Source: Methanocellales archaeon (GTDB taxonomy: Archaea; Halobacteriota; UBA148; JAJOKI01). From it: a stretch of 18,126 nt of DNA. Position numbers and translations under genes: made by a program. The notes below the pieces were generated by a model. The model worked only from the letters and a program-made list of their open reading frames with translations, was not told the DNA's origin and searched no databases. The stretch covers positions 1-18,126 of the forward strand of contig JAJOKI010000042.1 in NCBI GenBank assembly GCA_021129915.1, in the 5' to 3' direction. Positions 1-7,808 of this stretch are shown here, in pieces. Numbering within the stretch: position 1 is the first letter of the stretch; every line of letters begins with the position of its first letter.

Positions 1-111
1 ATAATGCCAAAAACCAAGGACGAATTGCGATCGATATATGCAAAGGAGCGATATACGCTTGATGCTGAAGAGCTGGATATGATGCTGAACTTGGTCAGCA
101 AGCATGCATAG
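1..111 (+). CDS. rpo4: DNA-directed RNA polymerase subunit Rpo4 (RpoF), C-terminal end
   Basis: The window opens inside a gene. Frame 1 reads 36 codons to a TAG at 109-111, with the stretch MPKTKDELRSIYAKERYTL. This is the typical end of the archaeal Rpb4/RpoF subunit (P-K-T-x-D-E-L-R-x-I-x-A-K-E-R-Y). Rpo4 pairs with Rpo7 to form the stalk of archaeal RNA polymerase, which helps open complex formation and binds the nascent RNA. The first part of the protein, including the helical region contacting Rpo7, lies outside the window. Its place directly before DUF655 and ksgA is the standard euryarchaeal order and supports the call. Confidence 0.9.
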   Translation: MMPKTKDELRSIYAKERYTLDAEELDMMLNLVSKHA

Positions 112-146
112 ATGTTTAGTCGGATGTGTAAAAGCATATTGTTGAT

Positions 147-152
147 GGAGGT
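147..152 (+). promoter_or_regulatory. Strong Shine-Dalgarno site for the DUF655 gene
   Basis: GGAGGT lies 8 bases before the ATG at 161. It fixes the start of the DUF655 gene, since the ATG at 112 just after rpo4 is in another frame. The organism therefore uses Shine-Dalgarno initiation for genes inside operons. Confidence 0.7.
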
Positions 153-160
153 TTGCATCG

Positions 161-724
161 ATGGCCCCGGACGAAGAGAAAGAGGAATATGTACTGGTTT
201 TAGATTATTTACCATACGGCCATCCAGACGATCCACGGCCAGTATACCAAAAGAAACCAATAGTTCATAGTATAGGTGAGGACCATTTTGTGCTGTTGGA
301 ATTGATTCCCAAAGAAGGCGTGGTGCTGCAGACTCAAGAGCGAGTTTATGTTGGCGAGGGTGACAGGAAAGAAATAGACCATGTCAAGAGGAGGCTTAAA
401 TATGATGAACTCACGCATGGCGCGAGAATTGAGCTCCCTTATGTCCTTGAAAAGATGGTGATTGATGATGGGGGGCGGTTTGTCGATTTTTTTAACGAAG
501 CCCAACCCCTGACGACCCGATTACATCAATTGGAGTTGCTCACCGGTATCGGTAAAAAGTTGATGTGGACACTCCTCGACGAGCGGGAGAAGGGCAGATT
601 TACGAGCTTTAAAGACCTCAGAGAAAGGGTTAAGGGTTTGTACCATCCAGAAAAGCTTATCGTTCACAGGATAGTGGAAGAGCTACGGGATGAGCATATA
701 AAATATCGGATCTTTGTGAGATAG
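161..724 (+). CDS. DUF655 family RNA-binding-type protein
   Basis: A 187-residue archaeal protein of the DUF655 family. The N-terminal half (about 1-100) is the conserved beta-rich part, with EEYVLVLDYLPYGHPDDPRP near the start and a V-Y-V-G-E-G-D-R motif near residue 62. The C-terminal part (about 115-180) holds a helix-hairpin-helix-like segment, LELLTGIGKKLMWTLLDER, which suggests nucleic acid binding. The exact function is not established; the constant position between rpo4 and ksgA in euryarchaea hints at a role in RNA or ribosome metabolism. It begins after a clear Shine-Dalgarno site, and its stop is directly followed by the ksgA start, so the two are likely co-transcribed and translationally linked. 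Length is normal for the family. Confidence 0.9.
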   Translation: MAPDEEKEEYVLVLDYLPYGHPDDPRPVYQKKPIVHSIGEDHFVLLELIPKEGVVLQTQERVYVGEGDRKEIDHVKRRLKYDELTHGARIELPYVLEKMVIDDGGRFVDFFNEAQPLTTRLHQLELLTGIGKKLMWTLLDEREKGRFTSFKDLRERVKGLYHPEKLIVHRIVEELRDEHIKYRIFVR

Positions 725-1498
725 ATGCTTGATCAACATTTTTTGATAGACCCGCGAGTCATCGGGCGCATCATCGATTATGCAGATATCGACGATGACG
801 TAGTGCTTGAAATCGGCGCTGGTACTGGCAATCTAACAAAAGCGCTTGCGGCAAAAGCGGCTAAGGTGGTTGCCATCGAATCAAGTGGCTGTTTGGCAAA
901 AGATATAAGTGATCTTAAACTTCCCAATGTAGATATCATCCACGGTGATGCGCTGAAAGTGGGCTTTCCTGAATTTGACAAGGTCGTTTCCAATCTGCCG
1001 TATTCTATTTCGTCCAATATTACATTCAAGCTTCTAAGATATGATTTCCAGCTCGGCATCTTAATGTACCAATATGAGTTTGCCAAACGAATGGTTGCAA
1101 CTCACACTACCAGAGACTACAGCAGGCTTTCGATATGCGTTCAGTATTTCGCAGATGTAGAGATACTGGAGAACGTGCCTAAAACCGCATTCCGCCCACA
1201 GCCGGAAGTAAAATCCGCCATAGTGAAGATTGTTCCACGACCGCCCACGTTGAACGTGTTGAATAAAGAATTCTTCTTCGATTTCGTGGCGGCAGTATTT
1301 ACGCAACGAAGAAAACAGATGAAGAACGCGATCATCAATATGTTCCAGATAAAATCCAGAACCATCCACGGATCGCACTGTGATGCCAGGAAAATCGTCA
1401 ATATGTTGCCCAGAAATATGATGTGCAAGCGACCAGGAGAGCTATCTCCTGAAGAACTCGCAATCCTGTCCAATATGATTTATGAGGCGATATCGTAA
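725..1498 (+). CDS. ksgA: 16S rRNA (adenine-N6,N6)-dimethyltransferase KsgA/RsmA
   Basis: A 257-residue SAM-dependent methyltransferase that dimethylates two adjacent adenosines in the 3' terminal helix of 16S rRNA during small-subunit assembly. Visible motifs: QHFLID at the very N-terminus, the SAM-binding glycine loop VLEIGAGTGN (about 27-36), the acidic E52 that would bind ribose, D75 after the GD motif, and the catalytic N-L-P-Y at 90-93. The C-terminal helical domain contains TRDYSRLS and F-x-P-x-P-E-V-K-S-A, both usual in KsgA. The ATG directly follows the DUF655 stop; length is slightly short but complete. Its stop overlaps the ATG of the following hemK remnant (TAATG), so the operon continues. 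Confidence 0.95.
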   Translation: MLDQHFLIDPRVIGRIIDYADIDDDVVLEIGAGTGNLTKALAAKAAKVVAIESSGCLAKDISDLKLPNVDIIHGDALKVGFPEFDKVVSNLPYSISSNITFKLLRYDFQLGILMYQYEFAKRMVATHTTRDYSRLSICVQYFADVEILENVPKTAFRPQPEVKSAIVKIVPRPPTLNVLNKEFFFDFVAAVFTQRRKQMKNAIINMFQIKSRTIHGSHCDARKIVNMLPRNMMCKRPGELSPEELAILSNMIYEAIS

Positions 1499-2009
1499 TG
1501 AGGGTGAAGATATCGCTGCCTGACGTATATGAGCCCGCCGAGGACTCGTTTTTGATGGTACGGGCGGCGATTGCCGAAGTACGAAAGTCAGATTACGTTC
1601 TGGAAATCGGAACGGGTTCGGGCATCGTTTCCATGTGCCTGATGGACCGTGCAAAAGTGGTTGCCACTGACATCAATCCGCATGCTGTAAAATCCGCAAG
1701 GTTAAATGGTGTGGAGGTCATCAGAACAGATATGTTCGGCGGAATTGGTGGAAAGTTCGACCTGATAATTTTCAACCCACCATATCTCCCTGCTTCTGAA
1801 GACGAAAAGGCCGATGGCTGGATTGGGTGCGCAGTCATCAATATCTAAAAGAGGGTGGCAGAATCCTATTATTGATATCTTCGCTGACAGGTATCAAGCA
1901 GGTCGGGGAAAAGATGGAGTCACTTGGTTTTACGGTAGATGAGGTCTTGAGCGAAAAGCACTTCTTTGAAAGATTGGTGGTCCTTCGCGGCAAGAGAATA
2001 TCTCCATGA
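1498..2009 (+). pseudogene. hemK: HemK/PrmC-type methyltransferase (release-factor glutamine methyltransferase), broken by an internal deletion
   Basis: Archaeal HemK-like N5-glutamine methyltransferases modify the GGQ motif of peptide release factor aRF1. The first part (1498-1848, 116 codons) has PDVYEPAEDSFL, the SAM loop EIGTGSG (residues 36-42) and the catalytic NPPY (93-96). It then runs out of frame at residue 112 and stops. The second part reads from about 1827 in the -1 frame to the TGA at 2009 and has HQYLKEGGRILLLISSLTG and the family's usual end. Between DGW and HQYLK the expected segment with the W-D-G-G-x-x-G-R region is gone: I judge about 15 residues missing, of a length not divisible by three. 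The product would be truncated inside the catalytic domain. The start overlaps the ksgA stop. An assembly error is possible, but a lost internal segment is not a simple base-call slip. Confidence 0.8.
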
Positions 2010-2037
2010 TGGAAAGATGTATAATGGTAGTTCTACT

Positions 2038-2050
2038 CCATATATATTAC
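2038..2050 (+). promoter_or_regulatory. Possible TATA-box promoter for the YjbQ-like gene
   Basis: The 70 bases after the hemK remnant contain the AT-rich core TATATATTA (2041-2049), about 30 bases before the ATG at 2080. This is a suitable place for an archaeal TATA box giving a short leader. No experimental start is known, so the call rests on composition and spacing. Confidence 0.4.
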
Positions 2051-2079
2051 CGGAAGAATGAATATGGAATGGGAATATT

Positions 2080-2499
2080 ATGGCCGTAATAACAAAAACC
2101 ATCCACCTTCAGAGTAATGGCAATGTCGACATCATCGACATCACGGATGAAATCGGCAAAGCGCTGCGCGAAACCGACCTAAAAGACGGCATCGTCACCG
2201 TTTTTGTATCCGGGTCGACGGGCGCCATAACAACGATAGAGTATGAGCCTGGTCTTGTCGAGGATTTGGCCAATGCACTGGAACGAATAGCACCGCAAGG
2301 GATAGAGTACCGGCACAATATCAAATGGGGCGATGGAAATGGGCATTCCCATGTGCGCGCCTCGCTGCTGGGTCCAAGCGCGACGATACCGTTCTCGAAT
2401 GCGAAACTGCTGCTGGGTACATGGCAGCAGGTCGTTTTCATCGATCTGGATAATCGGCCGCGATCACGCAGGTTGATACTCCAAATTATTGGAGAGTGA
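2080..2499 (+). CDS. YjbQ/UPF0047 family protein
   Basis: A complete 139-residue member of the UPF0047 (YjbQ) family, small trimeric proteins found in bacteria and archaea. The family signature GNGHSHVRASLLG lies at about 86-98, with the conserved histidines H89 and H91 and the preceding W83-G-D. Another typical stretch is FVSGSTGAITTIEYEPGL near 42-59. The biochemical role is not settled; weak thiamine-phosphate-synthase-like activity has been reported for bacterial relatives, but thiamine synthesis should not be assumed here. The gene follows the hemK remnant by 70 bases with its own possible promoter, and it converges on elp3 with only 13 bases between the two stops. Confidence 0.88.
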   Translation: MAVITKTIHLQSNGNVDIIDITDEIGKALRETDLKDGIVTVFVSGSTGAITTIEYEPGLVEDLANALERIAPQGIEYRHNIKWGDGNGHSHVRASLLGPSATIPFSNAKLLLGTWQQVVFIDLDNRPRSRRLILQIIGE

Positions 2500-2512
2500 C
2501 CACGGGAAAATT

Positions 2513-4021
2513 CTATCGCTTTAGTGGTTTGGCCATATATGTGCCATCACGCTTATATCCAAATTTTCGATAATACTCACGTACGCCCACTCCACTTAGA
2601 ATAGCGATCTTGTTAAACCCGTTTTTCTCTGCGATGCATTCTGCTTCACTCAGCAGCTCTTCTCCATACCCTCTGTGCTGCCATTCGTCCTTCGCCCTCG
2701 AACCTATTGGGACCATCGGACCATAGACATGTAATTCTCTTACAAGTGCGGCATTGCTCAACTCAGGTCTGTGGGAGTCGTGCGGGAACCTGAGTCGCAG
2801 GAATCCGATTAGGATATCGTTCTTTACATCTTCAAACGATATGAAATGTTCAACACCATTGCACGCATTGTATTTCATGGTCTTCAGTTCAATATGTTCT
2901 GGCCGGGGGGCAATACCCTTCAAAATAGCATGCCCCACTTCCCGACACCTGATGCACTGGCATTTTTTATTCGATTCGTCGAGTTTGTTTTCGGCCAGTT
3001 GACGGATATTGCTTCTGGTCACACCCGCCGCAATCAAATGTATGGGAATCTCCCGCTGAATTCGCTGCAATCTGGTCCATTTAGGGAGCAGCATCTTTAT
3101 TTGGCATATCAGTTCAATGGCATCTTCGTTCGTCAGCGGGTCGTATTCTCCGCTTTGCCACATTTCATACAACTGCGTCCCCTCTATCACCAGCGTTGGA
3201 TATATTTTCAGATAATCCGGGCAGAATTTTGGGTCGGCGAATATGCGCCTGAACATATTGAGGTCCATGTCAAAATCTGAACCCGGCAGCCCGGGCATCA
3301 TGTGAAATCCGACCTTGAACCCGCTGTCTCTGAGAATGGTGTTGGCATCGATGACGTCCTTAACGGCGTGCCCCCTCTGCATTCGCTTCAACACAAAATC
3401 ATATGTGCTCTGAACGCCCAGCTCGACCTTGGTCCCACCCATCTTCAGCATCTGGTCAACATGCTCTTTTCTTGACCAATCCGGACGCGTCTCAAATGTG
3501 ATTCCTATGTTTCTGACCTTTGCTGTTTCATTAATCACCTGTGCACATTCAAGCGACAAAGTTGCGCACCGCTTAGAGTCAAAACAGTTCATCGCCTCTA
3601 TGCAGCGTCGAACGAACCATTCCTGGTAGCACAGGGAACGGGATGTAAATGTGCCGCCCATGACTATCAATTCCGCTTTGTCGATGGGATGCCCCATCTG
3701 TTTCAGCTGCTCAAGTCGGGTTGTCACCTGGCGGCAGGGATCAAAATCCTGCTGAGCTGCGCGCAATGCTGCAGGTTCATAGCCGGTATAACTTTGCGGC
3801 GATTGAAATTGGGATTCAGGACCTCCTGGACAGGGGACACATAAACCATGTGGACATTTGTGAGGAGACGTCATCACCGCTATTACTGCGACTCCAGAAA
3901 TAGTTCGAACGGGTTTTAACTGGACCGTTCTCTTGATGATGTCCTGTTCACTCTCGGTGGCAATCGATTTCTTGACGGCATTTAATTCGTCAGGGGTGCG
4001 AACTTCTCCTTTTAAGACCAT
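2513..4021 (-). CDS. elp3: Elp3-type tRNA U34 carboxymethyltransferase (radical SAM plus GNAT)
   Basis: The archaeal Elp3 enzyme uses a radical SAM domain and an acetyltransferase domain to make 5-carboxymethyluridine at wobble position 34 of tRNA from acetyl-CoA. The cluster motif CPHGLCVPC (CX4CX2C) is present near residue 56 from the ATG, followed by PGGPESQFQSPQSYTGYEPA, ELIVMGGTF, GITFETRPDW, KVELGVQS and GFHMMPGLPGSD. A second Cys pair, CQCIRCREVG, precedes the GNAT domain (about 370 to the end), which shows the acetyl-CoA loop-like HRGYGEELL. The ATG at 4021 is used; in-frame GTG 4027 and TTG 4030 also exist and overlap the upstream remnant. The N-terminus looks shorter than in most relatives: the first helix and the usual segment between the DELN helix and KPVRT appear reduced. 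All catalytic parts are intact. Confidence 0.92.
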   Translation of the reverse strand: MVLKGEVRTPDELNAVKKSIATESEQDIIKRTVQLKPVRTISGVAVIAVMTSPHKCPHGLCVPCPGGPESQFQSPQSYTGYEPAALRAAQQDFDPCRQVTTRLEQLKQMGHPIDKAELIVMGGTFTSRSLCYQEWFVRRCIEAMNCFDSKRCATLSLECAQVINETAKVRNIGITFETRPDWSRKEHVDQMLKMGGTKVELGVQSTYDFVLKRMQRGHAVKDVIDANTILRDSGFKVGFHMMPGLPGSDFDMDLNMFRRIFADPKFCPDYLKIYPTLVIEGTQLYEMWQSGEYDPLTNEDAIELICQIKMLLPKWTRLQRIQREIPIHLIAAGVTRSNIRQLAENKLDESNKKCQCIRCREVGHAILKGIAPRPEHIELKTMKYNACNGVEHFISFEDVKNDILIGFLRLRFPHDSHRPELSNAALVRELHVYGPMVPIGSRAKDEWQHRGYGEELLSEAECIAEKNGFNKIAILSGVGVREYYRKFGYKRDGTYMAKPLKR

Positions 4022-4023
4022 CT

Positions 4024-4317
4024 TCACCAACCCAGCCTTGGTGGCGATTCCGGCATCTCATCTGGATATCCAACCGCTATCAATGCAATTGGTCGCACGT
4101 GCGCCGGTATGTTCATCACCGATGCGGTCGCATCTTGAATGGCATAAAGACCAGCCCTCACTCCATAACGCCGTTCTGAGCGTGGCATGTTGGCACATAC
4201 GACGATCATAACAGGCACTTCTGCAACTTGACGTTGACTGTATGTGGCTTCCGACAATCCTCTGCGCCAATCTTCATTTGCCACGATGATGAACTCCCGT
4301 GCCTGTAGATTTTTCAC
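4024..4317 (-). pseudogene. Nitroreductase family remnant, N-terminally truncated and internally deleted
   Basis: The 97-codon reading frame matches a nitroreductase in pieces. NLQAREFIIV, PVMIVVCANMPRSERRYG and GLYAIQDATAS are the middle of an FMN-dependent nitroreductase, and NIPAHVRPIALIAVGYPDE is the near-C-terminal part. Three pieces are missing: the N-terminal ~45-50 residues with the R-R-S-x-R FMN-binding motif, about 30 residues between IQDATAS and NIP (the usual A-x-x-L-G-x-C-W-x-G region), and the normal C-terminal tail. The frame can only start at a GTG right at the conserved NLQ, with stop codons upstream (TAA at 4318-4320). It cannot form a working flavin site. It ends 2-6 bases into the possible elp3 starts, so elp3 may rely on this remnant's promoter. 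Confidence 0.75.
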
Positions 4318-4337
4318 TTAGTCCATATTCTAAATAT

Positions 4338-4350
4338 CATTCTTATAACT
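4338..4350 (+). promoter_or_regulatory. Possible TATA-box promoter for the ACT-hom operon
   Basis: The sequence TTCTTATAACTTAG, centred near 4344, lies about 55 bases upstream of the ATG at 4400. It is the best TATA-like element in the 80-base gap between the nitroreductase remnant and the ACT gene. A second AT-rich stretch (4356-4366) is an alternative. Position and composition are the only support. Confidence 0.3.
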
Positions 4351-4399
4351 TAGCCATAAATCTTTAAGGATTAAAGTGCATATCGTGGCAGGGTTATAT

Positions 4400-4906
4400 A
4401 TGAGAGTGACAATGGATCTGGAATTAAAAGACATACCTGGTCAACTGGTACTGGCGCTTCGACCCATCTCGGAATTAGGGGGCAATATAGTTTCTGTGAC
4501 TCATCACAGGGAGAAAAAAACACCGAGAGGTTTGATTCCAGTACAAATTGCCTTTGAGATAGATGAGGCGAGGGTCGATACTCTGGTCAGCAGGTTGAAA
4601 GATGACGGGGTCGTGATTGCACAGATTGGCAGGGATCGATTACGCGAACGGGCGGTCGTGATACTTGTTGGACATATCGTTCATTCCGATATCCGTGATA
4701 CCATAGACCAAATCGATGGTACCGGGTATGCAGAGGTCAATGACCTGGCGATGGCAATGCCCGGTATAGAACAGTATTCATCTGCACGATTGATAATAAG
4801 TGCCATAGGAAAAAAAGAACTGTCGAATGCGATGGAGTTATTGAGGAACATCGCGCATGAAAAGGGTCTTTTATTGATTGAACGAGTCAAAACAGAGGTT
4901 TCGTAA
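4400..4906 (+). CDS. ACT-domain protein, predicted regulator of homoserine dehydrogenase
   Basis: A protein of about 168 residues with two ACT-like domains: about 1-70 (MRVTMDLELKDIPGQLVLAL, then GGNIVSVTHHRE) and about 78-165 (VVILVGHIVHSDIRDTIDQI, then ARLIISAIGKKE). ACT domains bind amino acids. The family (COG2061 type) stands directly before hom in many euryarchaea and is thought to give threonine or homoserine feedback to the short, ACT-less homoserine dehydrogenase. The stop overlaps the hom start by one base (TAATG), so the two are translationally coupled, which fits subunits of one regulated enzyme. The reading frame extends up to a GTG at 4376, but the ATG at 4400 begins exactly at the conserved domain. 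The regulatory role is inferred from the family and the neighbour. Confidence 0.85.
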   Translation: MRVTMDLELKDIPGQLVLALRPISELGGNIVSVTHHREKKTPRGLIPVQIAFEIDEARVDTLVSRLKDDGVVIAQIGRDRLRERAVVILVGHIVHSDIRDTIDQIDGTGYAEVNDLAMAMPGIEQYSSARLIISAIGKKELSNAMELLRNIAHEKGLLLIERVKTEVS

Positions 4907-5919
4907 TGTTGAAAAAGGTGCGCATTTTAATAGTCGGATTTGGTGTAATAGGCAGAGGAGTTGCAAGGAGCATTTCTGAGAAAAGGGAATTCATAAATGG
5001 CAAATACGGAATTGACTTTGAGTTAGTGGGAATCGGTGAACGGGAGGGGAGCATCGTGTGTGAGAAGGGCATCGATCCGATGGAAGCATGCATGTTAAAA
5101 TCGCTGAACGAGCATCCTCATTGGAAAGAGGGAGCGAAAGCAATTGATATCATAAAGGGGGTTGATGCTGATATCGTAATAGAGGCGACTCCCACAAACA
5201 TCGACACCGGCGAACCTGGCATGTCTCATATGATGGCCGCTTTTGAAACAAAAAAGCATGTCGTTACCTCGAATAAAGGACCGTTGACCGTTGCCTATAC
5301 TCGATTGAAAAAAGCAGCAGAGGAAAATGATATTAAATTCATGTTTGAAGCTTCGGTCGGTGGCGCCATGCCCGTGTTAAACATGGTGAGAGGTACATTG
5401 CAGGCAAATGAAATACTCGGAATCGAAGGCATCCTCAATGGCACCTGCAACTACATCCTCACCAGAATGATGACGGAAGGGCTGCCATACGAGCACGTGT
5501 TATCCGAGGCGCAGGAATTGGGGATAGCAGAGTCAGATCCCACATATGATGTCGAAGGCATCGATACCGCCTGTAAATTGGTAATTCTCGCGAACTCCAT
5601 CTTTGATATGGACATCAGCTATAAAGACGTGAGCGTGACAGGAATCACAAATATCACCTCGGAAGCACTGAAACTGGCGTATGATGATGGATATGTTATA
5701 AAGCTGGTCGGAGAGATACAAAATAATAATAAACCGGCTGTCGCTCCGCATCTGGTTCCTAAGGATCACCCACTTGCGGTGGGGGGCACATTAAATATAA
5801 TATCGATACGGACCGACCTGGCAGGAGAGATAACGGTGACTGGCAAGGGCGCAGGCGCAGTTGAAACTTCCAGCTCGATATTAAGCGATTTAATAAGTAT
5901 TGCAAATGAAATCCCATAA
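4906..5919 (+). CDS. hom: Homoserine dehydrogenase
   Basis: A 337-residue enzyme converting aspartate semialdehyde to homoserine with NAD(P)H, the branch point toward threonine and methionine. Motifs: the Rossmann loop VGFGVIGRG (about 10-18), VVTSNKGPL with K124, the family signature GILNGTCNYILT (175-186), and ESDPTYDVEGIDTACKL with the catalytic-type acidic residues and K224. The protein ends shortly after the catalytic domain, with no C-terminal ACT domain. That explains the separately encoded ACT protein just upstream, with which it overlaps by one base. Length fits archaeal forms. No aspartokinase gene is near, so the rest of the pathway is elsewhere. Confidence 0.96.
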   Translation: MLKKVRILIVGFGVIGRGVARSISEKREFINGKYGIDFELVGIGEREGSIVCEKGIDPMEACMLKSLNEHPHWKEGAKAIDIIKGVDADIVIEATPTNIDTGEPGMSHMMAAFETKKHVVTSNKGPLTVAYTRLKKAAEENDIKFMFEASVGGAMPVLNMVRGTLQANEILGIEGILNGTCNYILTRMMTEGLPYEHVLSEAQELGIAESDPTYDVEGIDTACKLVILANSIFDMDISYKDVSVTGITNITSEALKLAYDDGYVIKLVGEIQNNNKPAVAPHLVPKDHPLAVGGTLNIISIRTDLAGEITVTGKGAGAVETSSSILSDLISIANEIP

Positions 5920-5947
5920 GAAGCGAGAAGGGGAAAAAGATACCAAT

Positions 5948-5973
5948 TGAAAAGCTGAATCTTCTTCTTTTCA
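5948..5973 (+). terminator. Weak hairpin and pyrimidine-rich tract after hom
   Basis: TGAAAAG (5948-5954) can pair with CTTTTCA (5967-5973) across a 12-base loop that contains the T-rich run CTTCTTCTTTT. Archaeal termination often depends on such T-rich tracts, so this may end the ACT-hom transcript. The remaining 120 bases before lig show no other clear structure. Confidence 0.3.
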
Positions 5974-6094
5974 GGTCAAATGAGCGATTAGTCTTGATGA
6001 TAGATTTGCGCTCTATTTATGTGCATTTAAACTGAGACATGTGGGGCATTAAATCGTAAGAATAATGTCATCGTAGTTCTAAGTGTTTATTATC

Positions 6095-7759
6095 ATGAAA
6101 TTCATTAAATTTGCGGAGATATGTGAGAAACTGGAGAGTGTCACGAGTAATCTTGAGATGACAACCATCGTTTCGAAATTTTTGAAGAACGCAGATAATC
6201 TGGATATCGTTACACGTTTTATCGGGGGCTCCATCTTCCCGGCTTGGAGTCCGGAGGAACTCAGTATAGGCCCCAGTTTATTATATGATGCGATAGCCAT
6301 GGCGACTGGTGCCAAAAAGCGTCAGGTCAAAGCAGGGGTGAGGGAACTGGGAGACGTGGGGCTGGCTTGTGAAAAATTATGTGAAAAAAAGATGCAGCGC
6401 CACCTCTTCGCTGACGAGCTGACTGTAAAACATGTTTACAAGAGCTTCGAAGCCATTTCCCGTGCAGGTGGCAAAGGTTCGCAGAAGAAGAAAACCAAGA
6501 TGTTGGCGGACCTATTTGGCTCAGCACGGCCAAAAGAGGCGCGATATATTGCCAGGTTGGTATTGGAGGAGTTGCGTATAGGGGTTGGAGAGGGCACTGT
6601 CAGGGACGCTATTGTACAGGCATTTGACGTATCAAAGGATGAAGTGGAACGTGCGTATATGTTGACCAACGATTTAGGATTGGTCGCCGTAACTGCAAAG
6701 AAGGGCGTAAAAGAGCTGAGGCGATTAGACATCAAACCAGGGCGACCAATCAAGATGATGCTGGCGCAAATAGCCAAAGGATTAGAGGGCACAATAAAGG
6801 ACATGGGAGAAGTCGCTTTAGAATGTAAATATGATGGAGCGCGTGTACAAATTCACAAAACAGATGGCGATATCATACTCTACTCCAGGAGGCTGGAAAA
6901 CATTACAAAATCCCTTCCGGATATCGTAGATATGCTCAAAGATGGTGTGAGTTTTAAACAGGTGATCCTTGATGGGGAGGTAATTGCGATGGGGGAAGAC
7001 GGAAAGCCAGTGCCTTTTCAGGATATCTTGAGGAGATTCCGAAGAAAACACGAGGTCAAACGAATTGCCAGGGATATCCCCCTCCGTCTGTCTTTGTTCG
7101 ACATTCTGTTTCTGGATGGGAAGAGTCTGATACATACTCCATTGGTTGAACGGCGCCGCATTCTTGAGAAGAGCTTGAATAAGAATCATGCACAGATGAT
7201 CGAGGTGGCACCCCAGACGATAACCAGCGATATTAGCGTCGCAGAGCGCATTTATAAAGGCGCGATATCTGCTGGTCACGAAGGAATAATGGCCAAAAAT
7301 CCAAAATCGATGTACACCCCGGGCAAAAGGGGTAAAAATTGGTTGAAAGTCAAACCAGTGGCGGAAACACTCGACCTTGTAGTCGTTGGAGGCATGTGGG
7401 GCGAGGGCAGGCGCGCGAACCTCATCGGTTCGTATTCATTGGCCTGTAGGAATCCGACAACGGATGAATTCCTCGATATCGGGAAGGTCGGGACTGGAAT
7501 GACAGATGAACAGTTGGTGGAACTGACCGAATTGTTTAAAGACCTAGTCCTCTCTGATATGGAGATGGATATACAGATAAAACCCGAAATCGTATTCGAG
7601 ATAGGCTATGAGGAGATTCAAAAGAGTTCAAATTACGAATCTGGTTTTGCCCTTCGCTTCCCCAGGTTGACGAGGGTTAGAGAGGACAAATCAGTGAAAG
7701 ATGCCGATACCATTGAGCGAGTGCAGGAACTATATAAAAAACAAAAAGGGCGGACCTAA
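6095..7759 (+). CDS. lig: ATP-dependent DNA ligase
   Basis: A 554-residue replicative DNA ligase sealing nicks in Okazaki fragments and repair intermediates. The N-terminal DNA-binding domain spans about 1-200. The nucleotidyltransferase core has the adenylation motif ECKYDGARVQIH, with the active lysine at about residue 245, LYSRRLENIT, ILDGEVIAMGEDGKPVPFQ, FDILFLDGKSL, EGIMAKNP and the motif V stretch WLKVKP. The C-terminal OB domain follows, with GGMWGEGRR and ALRFPRLTRVREDKS near the end. The reading frame opens at a GTG at 6083, but the ATG at 6095 begins the conserved KFIKFAEICEKLE and is preferred. It stands alone on its strand, between hom and the convergent DUF373 gene. All catalytic motifs are intact. 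Confidence 0.96.
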   Translation: MKFIKFAEICEKLESVTSNLEMTTIVSKFLKNADNLDIVTRFIGGSIFPAWSPEELSIGPSLLYDAIAMATGAKKRQVKAGVRELGDVGLACEKLCEKKMQRHLFADELTVKHVYKSFEAISRAGGKGSQKKKTKMLADLFGSARPKEARYIARLVLEELRIGVGEGTVRDAIVQAFDVSKDEVERAYMLTNDLGLVAVTAKKGVKELRRLDIKPGRPIKMMLAQIAKGLEGTIKDMGEVALECKYDGARVQIHKTDGDIILYSRRLENITKSLPDIVDMLKDGVSFKQVILDGEVIAMGEDGKPVPFQDILRRFRRKHEVKRIARDIPLRLSLFDILFLDGKSLIHTPLVERRRILEKSLNKNHAQMIEVAPQTITSDISVAERIYKGAISAGHEGIMAKNPKSMYTPGKRGKNWLKVKPVAETLDLVVVGGMWGEGRRANLIGSYSLACRNPTTDEFLDIGKVGTGMTDEQLVELTELFKDLVLSDMEMDIQIKPEIVFEIGYEEIQKSSNYESGFALRFPRLTRVREDKSVKDADTIERVQELYKKQKGRT

Positions 7760-7770
7760 AGATTTGTAAA

Positions 7771-7791
7771 AATCATTCAGAATGAATGATT
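7771..7791 (+). terminator. First hairpin downstream of lig
   Basis: AATCATTC and GAATGATT form a perfect 8-base stem around a 5-base loop, starting 11 bases after the lig stop. The two neighbouring genes converge here, so the structure can serve either strand; it is followed on the minus-strand reading by a T-rich run near 7765-7770. Confidence 0.55.
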
Positions 7792-7808
7792 GATATTATG
7801 TACTTAAC

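Noticed and set aside
2754..3280. Open frames on the plus strand inside elp3
   Set aside because: They are antisense to the well-conserved Elp3 protein, have no family pattern and no ribosome binding site.
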